From: Microtetraspora niveoalba
Lineage (GTDB): Bacteria > Actinomycetota > Actinomycetes > Streptosporangiales > Streptosporangiaceae
Assembly: GCF_001570405.1 (NCBI RefSeq)
Contig: NZ_BBYM01000008.1
Span: forward strand, 185,968-249,967
Reading direction: 5' to 3'
DNA length: 64,000 nt
Part shown: one piece after another, positions 7,929 through 17,693 of the stretch
How the letters are laid out: each line of letters begins with the position of its first letter
Position numbering within the stretch: position 1 is the stretch's first letter
The notes under the pieces: model-generated
The model's input: the letters and a program-made list of their open reading frames with translations, nothing else
Told to the model about the DNA's origin: nothing
Databases searched by the model: none
Made by a program: the position numbers and the translations under genes

Positions 7929-8036
7929 TCAGCCGGCCTCGCCGGGCGTCCAGTCGTGGCCGTCGCGGGTGTCGGCGCCGAGGAGCGGGGCGAGCGCCGC
8001 GACGACGATCGTGAATGTGATGACGAACCAGCCCAT
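7929..8036 (-). CDS. 35-aa single-span membrane peptide
   Basis: ATG at 8036 is preceded by a strong ribosome-binding site (AAGGAGGCCCCCG, 5 bases before the ATG). The 35 codons encode an N-terminal hydrophobic segment (GWFVITFTIVVAALAPLL) followed by a short polar tail, GADTRDGHDWTPGEAG. I do not assign a function. The composition and spacing resemble small conserved membrane peptides of actinomycetes. It is transcribed divergently from fbiC. Confidence 0.6.
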   Translation of the reverse strand: MGWFVITFTIVVAALAPLLGADTRDGHDWTPGEAG

Positions 8037-8091
8037 CGGGGGCCTCCTTGGTCGCTTTGGGTGACATCTCAAGTATGTTTGCGTGCATCTA

Positions 8092-8187
8092 TTCACGTCT
8101 AGTGAAATGTTCTGCGGCCATCTATTAAGAAACGCTGAATCAATAGCTGACCCCGCCGATCGCGGGCGTCCGGCCGCGACGTAATGT
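8092..8187 (+). promoter_or_regulatory. fbiC promoter region with leaderless -10 box
   Basis: TAATGT (8182-8187) lies 7 bases before ATG 8195 with no ribosome-binding site, so fbiC is probably leaderless. Upstream, a locally AT-richer stretch carries an inverted repeat TTCAC-N5-GTGAA (8092-8106) and the direct repeat CATCTATT (about 8086 and 8118). A regulator binding there is possible but unproven. Confidence 0.5.
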
Positions 8188-8194
8188 GCAGCCC

Positions 8195-10798
8195 ATGAGC
8201 GCGAACCCCACGGACGCCGCGCTGCGGCGCGCACTGGCTCGGGCCCGGGACGGCAAGGCCCTCGACGTCACGGAGGCCGTCGTCCTGCTGCACGCCCGAG
8301 GCGATCACCTGGAGACCTTGCTCGACCACGCCTCACGGGTCAGGGACGCCGGGCTGGCGGCGGTGGGCCGCTCGGGGACCATCACGTACAGCAGGAAGGT
8401 CTTCATCCCGCTGACCCGGCTGTGCCGGGACCGCTGCGGCTACTGCACGTTCGCGACCGCGCCGCACAAGCTCGACAGCCCCTTCCTCCCGCCGGACGAG
8501 GTGCTGGAGATCGCCCGCCAGGGGGCGGCGATGGGCTGCAAGGAGGCCCTTTTCACGCTGGGCGACCGCCCCGAGGACCGCTGGCACCAGGCCCGCGAGT
8601 GGCTGGACGCGCACGGCTACGACGACACCCTGTCGTACGTGCGGGCCATGGCGGTGCGGGTGCTGGAGGAGACCGGGCTGCTGTCGCACCTCAACCCCGG
8701 CGTCATGACGTGGCGGGACCTGCAGCGGCTGAAGCCGGTCGCCCCGTCCATGGGGATGATGCTGGAGACCACGTCCGAGCGGCTCTTCACCGAGAAGGGC
8801 CAGGCGCACTACGGCTCGCCCGACAAGGACCCGGCCGTACGGCTGCGCGTGCTCGAGGACGCCGGCCGGACCAGCGTGCCGTTCACCACCGGCATCCTGA
8901 TCGGCATCGGCGAGACCGTCCAGGACCGCGCCGAGGCGATCTTCGCGATCCGGCGCGTGGCCAGGGAGTACGGCGGGATCCAGGAGGTGATCGTCCAGAA
9001 CTTCCGCGCCAAGCCGGACACGGCGATGCGCGGGATGCCGGACGCCGACCTGGAGGAACTGGCCGCGACGATCGCCGTGGCCCGGCTCGTGCTCGGCCCG
9101 AAGGCGCGGATCCAGGCCCCGCCGAACCTGGTGGACGCCGAGTTCGCCCTGATGATCCGCGCGGGCATCGACGACTGGGGCGGCGTCTCGCCGCTCACCC
9201 CCGATCACGTGAACCCCGAACGGCCGTGGCCGCAGATCGACGACCTCGCCGCGCGTACGGCCGCCGCCGGCTTCGAGCTCAAGGAACGGCTCACGATATA
9301 TCCGGAATATGTGGTGGCCGGGGAGCCGTGGCTCGACCCCCGGTTGCGCGAGCACGTCGCCGCCCTGGCCGACCCCCGTACCGGCCTGGCCCGCGAGGGC
9401 GCGACGCCGGAGGGGCGGCCGTGGCAGGAGCCCGACGGCGGCTTCCCCGTCGACGCGGCGAGCACCGGCCGCGCCGACCTGCACGTCGCGATCGACGCCG
9501 AGGGGCGGACGGCCGACCGCCGGGCCGACTTCGACAGCGTGTACGGCGACTGGGAGGCCCTGCGCGAGCGGCTGCCCGGCACGCCGAGCCGCACCGGTGC
9601 GCTCGCCGCGACCGTCAGGGAGGCGCTGCGGGTCGCGGAGAGCGACCCGGCGGCGCTGACCGACGATCAGGCGCTGGCCCTGCTCGGCCTGGCCGGGGAC
9701 CAGAACGGCGCGGGCGCCGACGATGCGGGCCTCGACGAGCTGGCCCGCATCGCGGACGGCCTGCGCCGCGAGACGGTGGGCGACGACGTCACCTACGTCG
9801 TCAACCGCAACATCAACTTCACGAACGTCTGCTACACCGGGTGCCGGTTCTGCGCGTTCGCGCAGCGGCGCACGGACGCCGACGCGTTCACGCTGTCGTT
9901 GTCGGAGGTGGCCGACCGGGCGGCGGAGGCGTGGGACGCGGGCGCCACCGAGGTCTGCATGCAGGGCGGGATCCATCCCGACCTGCCCGGGACCGCCTAC
10001 TTCGACATCGCCCGCGCGGTGAAGGAGCGCTGCCCGGACATCCACGTGCACGCCTTCTCGCCGATGGAGGTCATCAACGGCGCGAGCCGGACGAACCTGT
10101 CCGTCGAGGAGTGGCTGCACGCGGCCAAGGAGGCGGGGGTGGACTCGCTGCCGGGCACGGCCGCCGAGATCCTCGACGACGACGTCCGCTGGGTGCTGAC
10201 CAAGGGCAAGCTCCCGGCCAAGGAGTGGATCGAGGTCATCACCACCGCCCACCGGGTGGGCATCCCGACGACCTCGACCATGATGTACGGCCACGTCGAC
10301 ACGCACGAGCACTGGGTCAAGCACATCCGGCTCATCCGCCGGATCCAGGAGGAGACGGGCGGGTTCCGCGAGTTCGTGCTGCTGCCGTTCGTCCACCACA
10401 GCGCCCCGATCTACCTCGCCGGGGTGGCGCGTCCCGGGCCGACCGCGCGCGAGAACCGCGCCGTCCACGCCCTGGCCCGGATCATGCTGCACGGGGCGAT
10501 CCCGAACATCCAGTGCTCGTGGGTCAAGCTCCGCGACGACCTCTGCCGCTCGGTCCTCGCGGGAGGCGTCAACGACCTCGGCGGCACGCTGATGGAGGAG
10601 ACCATCAGCCGGATGGCCGGATCCGAGAACGGCTCCTACAAGACCATCAGCGAGATCGCCGCGATGGTCGCCCCAACGGGCCGGCCGCTGCGCCAGCGCA
10701 CCACGTCGTACGGCACGCCGAGCCCGGAGCGGATCGCCGCGGCCGGACGCAGCGACGGCGTCTGCCAGAGCGTCAGGAGGCCGCTGCCCGTCGTGTGA
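8195..10798 (+). CDS. fbiC: FO synthase FbiC (fused CofG-CofH)
   Basis: 867 aa. Two radical-SAM modules are fused. The CofG half has its [4Fe-4S] motif C-RDR-C-GY-C at Cys77/81/84; the CofH half has C-YTG-C-RF-C at Cys546/550/553. Together they make the 7,8-didemethyl-8-hydroxy-5-deazariboflavin chromophore (FO) of coenzyme F420 from tyrosine and 5-amino-6-ribitylamino-uracil. The length and the two-domain order match the actinobacterial enzyme. ATG 8195 is chosen over GTG 8186 because of the leaderless -10 box. fbiA and fbiB lie 3-4 kb downstream on the other strand, so all three dedicated F420 genes are nearby but not one operon. Confidence 0.96.
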   Translation: MSANPTDAALRRALARARDGKALDVTEAVVLLHARGDHLETLLDHASRVRDAGLAAVGRSGTITYSRKVFIPLTRLCRDRCGYCTFATAPHKLDSPFLPPDEVLEIARQGAAMGCKEALFTLGDRPEDRWHQAREWLDAHGYDDTLSYVRAMAVRVLEETGLLSHLNPGVMTWRDLQRLKPVAPSMGMMLETTSERLFTEKGQAHYGSPDKDPAVRLRVLEDAGRTSVPFTTGILIGIGETVQDRAEAIFAIRRVAREYGGIQEVIVQNFRAKPDTAMRGMPDADLEELAATIAVARLVLGPKARIQAPPNLVDAEFALMIRAGIDDWGGVSPLTPDHVNPERPWPQIDDLAARTAAAGFELKERLTIYPEYVVAGEPWLDPRLREHVAALADPRTGLAREGATPEGRPWQEPDGGFPVDAASTGRADLHVAIDAEGRTADRRADFDSVYGDWEALRERLPGTPSRTGALAATVREALRVAESDPAALTDDQALALLGLAGDQNGAGADDAGLDELARIADGLRRETVGDDVTYVVNRNINFTNVCYTGCRFCAFAQRRTDADAFTLSLSEVADRAAEAWDAGATEVCMQGGIHPDLPGTAYFDIARAVKERCPDIHVHAFSPMEVINGASRTNLSVEEWLHAAKEAGVDSLPGTAAEILDDDVRWVLTKGKLPAKEWIEVITTAHRVGIPTTSTMMYGHVDTHEHWVKHIRLIRRIQEETGGFREFVLLPFVHHSAPIYLAGVARPGPTARENRAVHALARIMLHGAIPNIQCSWVKLRDDLCRSVLAGGVNDLGGTLMEETISRMAGSENGSYKTISEIAAMVAPTGRPLRQRTTSYGTPSPERIAAAGRSDGVCQSVRRPLPVV

Positions 10799-10894
10799 GC
10801 CGGTTATAACAAGTTCTACATATTCGCCGCCGGAGGGGTTGCCTCCCGCCCCGGGCGACTAGGCACAATCGTGATCCCGTGCCTGAGAGGGGTC

Positions 10895-12658
10895 ATGCCC
10901 GTGCCGTACGGACGTCATCGCGCCGCGACACCCGCTGACCAGCCGCGCCCTCCTGTGCGGAGGAGCCTTCTCATGGCGGCCGCGGCGATGGTGCTCCTGC
11001 TGGCGGGAGCGGCCGTCCGCTTCGTGGGCGCGGCGCCGGGAACGTGTTCTGCCCGCGACCCGATCATGGTCGGGGTGGCGGCCGCGGTGGACATCGCGCC
11101 GCCCGTCATGGAGGCGGCCCGGCGGTTCAACGAGAGCGGGGCCGCGGTGGACGGGCGGTGCGTCAAGGTCGAGGTGGCCGAGCAGCCGCCCGCGCCCGTG
11201 CTGCGCACGCTGATCGGCGACCGCGCGGGCGTCCTGTCGCAGCGTCCGGACGGCTGGATCGCCGACTCCTCGGCCTGGGTGCGGCTGGCCCGCAAGCAGG
11301 GCGCGCGGGACGTCGCCACGGGGGAGACGGTCGTCGCCACGTCCCCGCTGGTGTTCGCCACCAGCCGGTCGCTCGCCCGGCGGTTCGCCGCCGGAGGGAC
11401 GGCGATGAGCTGGGACATGGTCTTCCCCGCCACCTCCCGCGGCCGGCTGGAGCCCACCGAACGCGAGCCCGACGTGGTCCGCGTCCCGGACCCCTCGGTC
11501 ACCGGCGCGGGCATCGCCACGGTCGCGGCCGCCCGGGACATCGTCGGGACCGGGCCGGACTCGGGCAAGCAGCTCACCGCGTTCGTGCGGATGGCACAGG
11601 CGGGTTCGGTCCCCGACTACCGCGGCATGCTCGCCGCCGTCGACGCCCCCGGCTTCTGGACGCGCCCGGTCGTGGTCGTCCCCGAGCAGACGGTGTGGGC
11701 GCACAACCAGGCGCCGGGCGTCGCGCCCGTGGCCGCCCTCCACCCCAAGGAGGGCACGATCATCCTCGACTATCCGTACGTCGTGACCTCTCCGGACCGG
11801 GACCGGGCGGCCGGTGCGCGGTTGTTCGCGGGCTGGCTGCGCTCTGCGGAGACGCAGGAGGCGATGCGCCGCGCCGGGTTCCGCACGGCCGACGGCGGGC
11901 AGCCGCCGTTCCCGGTGGGCCCGGACATCCCGGAGGACGCGCCCGACCCGCGCCCGTCCATCACGACGGAGGTCATCGACGAGGCGCTGGAGGCGTGGAG
12001 CAGGCTGGCGCCGCCGACCCGCATCCTGGTCCTCGCCGACGTCTCCAAGGAGACGGCCGAGCCGATCAGGGCGGGCGGCGAGACCCGGCTCGGCGTGGCG
12101 ATCGAGGCCGCCAAGATCGGCATCCGGATGTTCCCGGATGAGACCTCCATCGGCGTGTGGGAGTTCGCCCGCCGCCTCACCGGCCGCGCGGACGAGCGGG
12201 AGCTGGTCGGGCTCGGCTCGATCGCCAAGCCCGACTCCGGCCAGGAGATCCGCCGGACCAGCCTGTTCCGCGTCGCGGACGGCATCCGGGCCCTCCCCGG
12301 CCGGACCAGCTCCCTGTACGACTCGATGCTGGCGGGCTTCCGCGCGGTGTCCAAGGACTACGACCCGCTGATGAACAACTCGCTGCTCCTGCTCACCGCG
12401 GGCAAGGACGACGGGAAGGGCATCTCGCGCGCGGAGCTGGTCGCGGCGCTACGCGCCGAATGGGATCCGGAACGGCCGGTGCAGATCATCGTGGTCGCGT
12501 TCGGGGCGGGCGCCGACCGGAACGCCCTGAACGAGGTCGTCTCGGCCACCAACGGCCAGCTCTACGTGGCCGAGCAGCCGGGTCAGATCATCGACGTGTT
12601 CCTGTCGGCGCTGGCCCGGCGCCTGTGCCACCCGACCTGCCCCGGCTCGGCAGGCTGA
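10895..12658 (+). CDS. solute-binding-like plus VWA domain protein
   Basis: 587 aa from ATG 10895 (GAGAGGGG upstream); in-frame GTG 10871 is an alternative. A signal or anchor helix lies near the N-terminus (LLMAAAAMVLLLAGAAVRFVG). It is followed by a periplasmic-binding-type region (about residues 50-330: VGVAAAVDIAPPVMEAARRF, ATSPLVFATSR, MSWDMVF, and IILDYPYV near 290) like molybdate/phosphate-type binding proteins. From about 380 there is a von Willebrand A fold starting ILVLADVSKET; its MIDAS is incomplete (D-x-S present, the second Ser replaced). The product would be extracytoplasmic. No permease is nearby, so import is not implied. It is convergent with fbiB. The function is unknown. 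Confidence 0.75.
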   Translation: MPVPYGRHRAATPADQPRPPVRRSLLMAAAAMVLLLAGAAVRFVGAAPGTCSARDPIMVGVAAAVDIAPPVMEAARRFNESGAAVDGRCVKVEVAEQPPAPVLRTLIGDRAGVLSQRPDGWIADSSAWVRLARKQGARDVATGETVVATSPLVFATSRSLARRFAAGGTAMSWDMVFPATSRGRLEPTEREPDVVRVPDPSVTGAGIATVAAARDIVGTGPDSGKQLTAFVRMAQAGSVPDYRGMLAAVDAPGFWTRPVVVVPEQTVWAHNQAPGVAPVAALHPKEGTIILDYPYVVTSPDRDRAAGARLFAGWLRSAETQEAMRRAGFRTADGGQPPFPVGPDIPEDAPDPRPSITTEVIDEALEAWSRLAPPTRILVLADVSKETAEPIRAGGETRLGVAIEAAKIGIRMFPDETSIGVWEFARRLTGRADERELVGLGSIAKPDSGQEIRRTSLFRVADGIRALPGRTSSLYDSMLAGFRAVSKDYDPLMNNSLLLLTAGKDDGKGISRAELVAALRAEWDPERPVQIIVVAFGAGADRNALNEVVSATNGQLYVAEQPGQIIDVFLSALARRLCHPTCPGSAG

Positions 12659-12774
12659 CCCCTGTCCCGGCACGGCCCCGCCGGGCGGGCCGGAGACCGG
12701 CCCGGTAGTGGGCCGGTGCCCTGGACGGGAGCGGCCGGGGGGCCGGTGTCCGGCTCGGGGATATCGACCACGCG

Positions 12775-12823
12775 TCCCGCGGTGTCGATCGAGGTCGTGC
12801 GGAGCTCGATCGACACCGCGGGA
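12775..12823. terminator. bidirectional terminator-type hairpin
   Basis: A perfect 19-bp inverted repeat (arms 12775-12793 and 12805-12823, arm core GGTGTCGATCGAG) around an 11-base loop lies between the convergent VWA-protein and fbiB genes. There is no T-tract, as is usual for high-GC actinomycetes. It can serve both strands. Confidence 0.75.
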
Positions 12824-12836
12824 GCCGCCGGGACCG

Positions 12837-14144
12837 TCAGCGGGTGACGATGAAGTCCGCGGCGTCCCTCGGCGGCCGGTCCCTCGGCGGCGCGGCGGCG
12901 TGACCGATGGCCACCGCGCCCATGGGGTCCCAGCTCTCCGGCAGGCCGAGCACCTCCCGCACCGCCGGGCGGCAGAACATCGTGGACGACACCCAGGCGG
13001 AGCCCAGGCCCTCCACCGCGAGCTGGACCAGGAAGTTCTGCACGCCCGCCCCGGCGGCGACCACGAACATCTCGCGCTCGGCGGCGTTCCTCCGGTCGTC
13101 CGGATAGGTGTGCGAGCCGTCCATCACCAGGCACGGAACCGCCAGATAGGGGGCGTTCCTCAGCACGTCGCCCCGCCTGACCCGCCGGGCGATCGACTCC
13201 TCGGAGAAGCCGTCGCCGCGCAGGTCCTCGATCCAGGCGTCCCGCATCGCGTCGAGCAGCGCCGTACGCGCCTCGGGCGTCTCCACGAGCACGAAGCGCC
13301 ACGGGGTCGTGTGGTGCGGCGCCGGGGCGGCGACGGCCGCCGCCACCGCCCGCCGCACCGCCGCCGGATCCACCGGGGCGCCGGAGAACTCGCGGATCGT
13401 CCGGCGGGCGAAGACCACGTCGGCGGAGCCGTACCGGAACAGGTCCTCGTCGGGCGGCCGAACCAGGACGCGCGCCCCGGGGCCGTCCTCGCTGGTCACG
13501 AGATGGGCGAGCCCGCGCACCACCGCGACCGGCACCCCGGCCAGCTTGCCCTTGGCCAGCTCCGCCGCCGCCGCGATCTCGTCCAGGAGCGCGGTCACCG
13601 TCGCCCGCAGCGGGTTCCCGTACGCGTCGGTCGCGCCGCGGAAGTCGTCCATCGGCCGCACCCCGGCCGCGCCGATCGCCACGTCGGTCAGCCCGTGCCG
13701 CCAGGGACGCCCGAAGGTGTCGGAGACGATCACGCCGACGTCGGCGCCGCTCCGTGCCCGCACGCCCTTCCTGATCCGCCGGGCCGAGGCGTCGGAGTCC
13801 TCCGGCAGCAGCAGGATCGTGCCGCGCTCGGTGTTCGAGGCGTCCACCCCGGCCGCCGCCATCACGAAACCGTGCCGGGTCTGGCTGATCACCGTGTCGC
13901 CGCGCCGGGCGACGACCCGGGCGGTCTCCTCCATGATCGCGTCGGTACGGCTGTCGCCCCGCCGCGCCCGGCCCTCCGCCTTGCTCACGATCTTGGACGT
14001 CACGACGAGGATGTCGCCGTCGGCCAGATCGGGAACGGCGTCCGCCACCAGGGCGGCGATGTCGTCCCCGGGCCGGATCTCGGGCAGTCCGGGGACGCCG
14101 GTGACCGTGACGCGGACCGCCGCGCCGTCCTCCCGTGCGCTCAC
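12837..14144 (-). CDS. fbiB: F420:gamma-glutamyl ligase FbiB (CofE plus nitroreductase domain)
   Basis: 435 aa from GTG 14144, which overlaps the fbiA stop by 4 bases (GTGA). Residues ~1-245 are the CofE ligase: [15 protein letters not shown], then [23 protein letters not shown]. They add glutamates to F420-0. From ~250 on, the FMN/nitroreductase-type domain is evident ([30 protein letters not shown], and a C-terminal GAVAIGHAA), as in the two-domain actinobacterial FbiB, where this part reduces dehydro-F420. Translationally coupled to fbiA. Confidence 0.95.
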   Translation of the reverse strand: MSAREDGAAVRVTVTGVPGLPEIRPGDDIAALVADAVPDLADGDILVVTSKIVSKAEGRARRGDSRTDAIMEETARVVARRGDTVISQTRHGFVMAAAGVDASNTERGTILLLPEDSDASARRIRKGVRARSGADVGVIVSDTFGRPWRHGLTDVAIGAAGVRPMDDFRGATDAYGNPLRATVTALLDEIAAAAELAKGKLAGVPVAVVRGLAHLVTSEDGPGARVLVRPPDEDLFRYGSADVVFARRTIREFSGAPVDPAAVRRAVAAAVAAPAPHHTTPWRFVLVETPEARTALLDAMRDAWIEDLRGDGFSEESIARRVRRGDVLRNAPYLAVPCLVMDGSHTYPDDRRNAAEREMFVVAAGAGVQNFLVQLAVEGLGSAWVSSTMFCRPAVREVLGLPESWDPMGAVAIGHAAAPPRDRPPRDAADFIVTR

Positions 14145-15118
14145 GAGGCCCTCCCGCTTTCGGAGGAGGCGAGCCCGCGGGCGAGCGCGACCGCGGCGGC
14201 GGCGATGTCCCTGGTGGCCTCGGGCGAGTCCATGAGGAGGGGACGGGCCTCGACGGTCACGCCGTAAAGGGAGACCGCCTTGTCCTCCTCGGCCACGAGC
14301 CAGCCGTCGACGAGGTCGGATCCGTACAGCTCCAGGACGGCCTGGGCGCTCGTCTCGACCCCGATGGCGGCCAGGCACGCGTCGGCCATGCCGCGCACGG
14401 GGGCGCCGCCGATGATCGGGGAGACGCCGACCACGGTCTTCTCGCAGAGGGCGGACCTGATGCCGGGCACCTGGAGGATCGTGCCGATGCTCACCACCGG
14501 GTTGGACGGCGGCAGGATCACGAAGTCCGCGTCGCGGATGGCGTCGATCACGCCGGGCGCGGGGCTCGCCTCGTCCACGCCCACGAGGGCGATCTGCCGG
14601 GCCGGCAGCGAGGCGCGCAGCCGCACCCACCATTCCTGGAAATGCATGGCCCGCCGGCCCTGGTCGTCCTCGACGACGACGTGGGTCTCGCACCGGTCGT
14701 CGGACATGGGCAGCAGCCGTACGCCGGGTCGCCAGCGCGCGCAGAGCGCCTCGGTGACCTGCGACAGCGGATAACCCGCGGCGAGCATCTGGGTGCGGAT
14801 GATGTGCGTCGCGAAGTCGCGGTCGCCCAGCCCGAACCACTGGGGCTCCATGCCGTAGGCGGCCAGTTCCTCCTTGACGGTGAAGGTCTCGTCGGTGCGG
14901 CCCCAGCCCTGCTCCTCGTTGATCCCGCCGCCGAGGGTGTACATCACGGTGTCGAGGTCCGGGCAGACCCGGAGGCCGAACAGGGTGATGTCGTCCCCGG
15001 TGTTGCCGATGACGGTGATCTCGGCGGGTTCTTCTGGGGCGGCCGCGGCACAGGCCGCCTTGAGGCCGCGGAGGAAACGGGCGCCGCCGATCCCGCCGGC
15101 GAGGCAAACGATGCGCAT
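14141..15118 (-). CDS. fbiA: 2-phospho-L-lactate/PEP transferase FbiA (CofD)
   Basis: 325 aa. The N-terminus [19 protein letters not shown] is the CofD nucleotide loop; further on come [32 protein letters not shown] and [15 protein letters not shown], all characteristic of the family. It transfers the phosphoenolpyruvate/phospholactate moiety from its guanylylated form to FO, giving dehydro-F420-0. First gene of an fbiA-fbiB operon, divergent from the Q/P-rich membrane protein. GAGACT six bases before the ATG could be a weak leaderless -10 box. The 16-bp palindrome at 15157-15172 lies 39 bases upstream of the start. Confidence 0.96.
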   Translation of the reverse strand: MRIVCLAGGIGGARFLRGLKAACAAAAPEEPAEITVIGNTGDDITLFGLRVCPDLDTVMYTLGGGINEEQGWGRTDETFTVKEELAAYGMEPQWFGLGDRDFATHIIRTQMLAAGYPLSQVTEALCARWRPGVRLLPMSDDRCETHVVVEDDQGRRAMHFQEWWVRLRASLPARQIALVGVDEASPAPGVIDAIRDADFVILPPSNPVVSIGTILQVPGIRSALCEKTVVGVSPIIGGAPVRGMADACLAAIGVETSAQAVLELYGSDLVDGWLVAEEDKAVSLYGVTVEARPLLMDSPEATRDIAAAAVALARGLASSESGRAS

Positions 15119-15156
15119 GCCGCCAGTCTCGCACCCGGACTGCCGGAGGCGGCACG

Positions 15157-15172
15157 CGCCTCATATGAGGCG
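15157..15172. promoter_or_regulatory. perfect 16-bp palindrome, operator candidate
   Basis: CGCCTCATATGAGGCG, a perfect palindrome in the divergent promoter region between fbiA (minus strand) and the membrane protein gene (plus strand). It has no loop, so a dimeric DNA-binding protein is more likely than an RNA hairpin. The regulator is unknown. Confidence 0.5.
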
Positions 15173-15283
15173 GAATGTGAGGTAGAAAACACTTGTAATG
15201 GGATGAGCTTCTTGGGTCTACCGACACCAAAGTCGCTCTTGTGCGAAACTTCCCCGAGTGTCTTTTGGAAGGCGTTGGGGGTA

Positions 15284-17500
15284 GTGGTGCTCAGGGTTGA
15301 TTCCGGACGGCTGCGCGAGCCCGCCGCGTGGATCATGCTGGCGGTGGTCGCGACCAACGTCCTCTTCGGCGCCATCCACCTCTTCTTCGGCTCGGGACCG
15401 TTCACGGGCCGGGCCATGGCCTACCTGCCGGCGTTCGCGAGTCCCCTGCTCACGGCGTTGGCCGCGGGCGCGGTGCTGCTGGTGACTCGGGCGGGCGACC
15501 CCACTGCGCGGGCCCGGCTGGTCAACCTCGGCACCATGGCGCTGCTCGGCCTGGCCACCCTGCTCGGCCTGGTCGCCACGATCCTCGGGTTCTTCGCCGA
15601 CGGGTCGTTCGGCGACAGGATCGAGTACGTGATCGTGGCGCTGCCCCAGGTCGCGCTCACCGCGGCCGGGATGCTGCTCGCCAGGAGCTCCATCGGCGCC
15701 GACGTGCCGCGCAGTCGGCCCGCCGCGGCAGGGGAGCGCTTCCTGGGCTTCCCCCAGGAGGGCTTCGGCGGCTACGACCCCCAGCAGCCGTCGCAGGTCC
15801 CGCCCGTGCAGCCGATCCAGCCCGTGCAGCCCGTGCAGCCGATGCAGGGGGCCGCGCAGGGGAGCCCCGCCTACGCGCCCTCCCAGATGGAGCAGGCGTA
15901 CGTCCCCGGCCAGGACGCGCCCTTCGGCCAGGCCCAGGAGCCCGCGTTCGGCCAGGCCCAGGAGCCCGCGTTCGGGCAGGGGCAGGACGCGCCCTTCGCG
16001 CAGGCCCAGGGGCCCGGGTTCGGCCAGGCCCAGGATGCGCCCTTCGCACAGGCCCAGGAGCCCGCGTTCGGCCAGGCCCAGGAGCCCGCGTTCGGGCAGG
16101 GGCAGGACGCGCCCTTCGGCCAGCAGGAGCCCCCGTACGGGCGGCCCCAGCACGAGCAGCCGTACGCCGCCCCGGCCGGAGCGCACGGCGGCCCGGCCCC
16201 CACCACCCCGGCCCAGAGCCCCCAGCCCGCCGAGCAGTACACGCCGGGGCATGGCTTCCAGGACGGGTACGCGCCGGGCGGCCAGGGCTTCCCCCAGCAG
16301 GAGCCGCAGCCCTCCGGTCACTTCGGCGGCCAGGGCTACGCCCCCGACTCCCCGGCGTACGCTCCCGAGTCCCAGCCGGGCGCGATCGTGCCGTACGGCG
16401 CCCAGCAGCCCACCCCGCAGCCCCAGCAGGCCGGGCCGGCCCAGCCCGCCGCACAGCCCGCGCCTCCGGCCCAGCCCGTCCAGCCGGCGCAGTCCTCCCA
16501 GCCCGGCCAGCAGGCGCAGCAACCCCCGGCGCAGCCCGCCCCGCAGGCGTTCCCGCAGACCGGCGGCTACGCCCAGCCTCCGCAGGGCCCGATGTTCGAC
16601 CAGCACGGCTACGCCGGCCAGCAGGGCGAGGGGGCGGGCTACGGCGCCTTCGGCGGCCGCCAGGACGGCGCCCAGTTCCCGCCGGTGCCCCAGATCGAGG
16701 CGCCCGGCTACGGCCAGCAGGGCTTCGGCCAGCAGGGCCACGCCGACCAGGGCTTCGGCCAGCAGGGCCACGCGGACCAGGGCTTCGGCCAGCAGGGCCA
16801 CGCGGACCAGGGCTTCGGCCAGGCCGGCTACCCCGCCGCCACCGAGCAGGCTCAGCCGTACGAGCAGGCCCAGCCGTACGAGCAGGCTCAGCAGGGCCAG
16901 CAGTACGGGCAGCAGGAGCCCTACGGCCGGGCGGCGGACCAGTACGGCCGGCCGGCCGAGCAGCCGTACGGCCAGCAGGCCGAGCAGCCGTACGGCCAGC
17001 AGGCCCCGGCGTCGTTCCCCGGCTACGGCGGCGGCCAGTTCGGCGGGCAGCCGGCCGACCAGGGCTCCTCGTTCGAGCAGCAGCCGGCCGCGTTCGACCC
17101 GTCCCGGCCGTACGAGCAGGCCGTGGACCCGAGGGAGCAGCAGCTCGCCGCCGCGTACCAGCAGGCGCAGAACTACCAGCAGCACGCGCAGCCTGCCGAC
17201 TACGCCGGATCGCAGACCGCGCCCCAGGACTACCCCGACTACTACGACAACCCGCTCGGCCACGCCCAGACGCCCGAGCCCGCCCGTTACCCCGCTCCGA
17301 GCGACCAGACCATGCGCTTCGACGCCAACCTCTATCAGGGCGACCCGCTCAGCGGGCCGTCGCGTCGCGAGGACACCATCGATCCGACCGCGATCTACAC
17401 TCCCGAGCGGTCGCAGGCAAAGCTTGAGGAAGGTGTGAGCACAGAGCAGGCAGGTCACGGATCTGACCCGCAGGCCCCCTGGTACGGTTCCCAACGCTGA
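15284..17500 (+). CDS. membrane protein with long Gln/Pro/Gly-rich repeat tail
   Basis: 738 aa if GTG 15284 is the start; ATG 15203 is an in-frame alternative. Four hydrophobic segments lie in the first ~140 residues ([78 protein letters not shown]). After them come almost 600 residues of low-complexity Gln/Pro/Gly/Ala/Tyr sequence, with octad repeats such as EPAFGQAQ, ten-residue repeats [10 protein letters not shown] and [11 protein letters not shown] motifs. The end is charged and includes [16 protein letters not shown]. Short four-TM proteins with such cytoplasmic tails are common in Streptosporangiales; the function is not known. The tail may act as a disordered scaffold. Confidence 0.75.
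15914..16129 (+). repeat. 24-bp coding repeat, nine octad units
   Basis: Nine in-frame 24-base units encode the octad [DEG]-[AP]-[PAG]-F-[GA]-Q-[AGQ]-[QE]. Units are arranged in a higher-order pattern: the run DAPF.., EPAF.., EPAF.., DAPF.. occurs twice, which suggests block duplication. Confidence 0.85.
16721..16826 (+). repeat. 30-bp coding repeat, about 3.5 units
   Basis: Near-identical 30-base units start at 16721, 16751 and 16781, with a partial one at 16811, encoding [10 protein letters not shown]. The copies differ at one or two bases, pointing to recent expansion by slippage or unequal exchange. Confidence 0.9.
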
Positions 17501-17566
17501 TACGGCTGAACACAAGGGTCGCGAAACCGGGGCAAGCTGGTCTTTCCCCGGGTATCGGTATGCCGC

Positions 17567-17600
17567 TTGACGCCACACGCGGCACGCGCGTGTAATTACA
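17567..17600 (+). promoter_or_regulatory. whiB promoter with TGTAATTACA palindrome
   Basis: -35 TTGACG (17567-17572), 18-base spacer, -10 TGTAAT (17591-17596). The -10 is embedded in the perfect palindrome TGTAATTACA (17591-17600), and CACGCGCGTG (17583-17592) is a second palindrome in the spacer. A repressor binding there would block the promoter. Start of transcription is expected near 17603. Confidence 0.55.
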
Positions 17601-17612
17601 GACATGTTGTTA

Positions 17613-17644
17613 CGCCTTCCAATAGCTGGGTAACCAGGAAGGCG
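17613..17644 (+). promoter_or_regulatory. hairpin with GTAA tetraloop in the whiB leader
   Basis: Lower stem CGCCTTCC/GGAAGGCG (17613-17620 with 17637-17644), a one-sided bulge around AATAG, and upper stem CTGG/CCAG (the last G is shared between the stems) closed by GTAA, a GNRA-type tetraloop. It lies in the ~90-base 5' leader, about 38 bases before the whiB ribosome-binding site. Confidence 0.5.
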
Positions 17645-17693
17645 TTCCATGGGGGGCTCCATTGTGGGCTGGCGAGCGACAGGGAGGTGTGCA

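Noticed and set aside
9309..12371. Arg/Ser/Thr-rich plus-strand frames inside fbiC and the VWA gene
   Set aside because: They are out-of-frame shadows with biased composition and no starts supported by ribosome-binding sites.
14135..15283. Upstream extension of the Q/P-rich membrane protein through fbiA
   Set aside because: The frame is open by chance opposite fbiA; membrane segments begin only after 15284, and the intergenic palindrome separates the genes.
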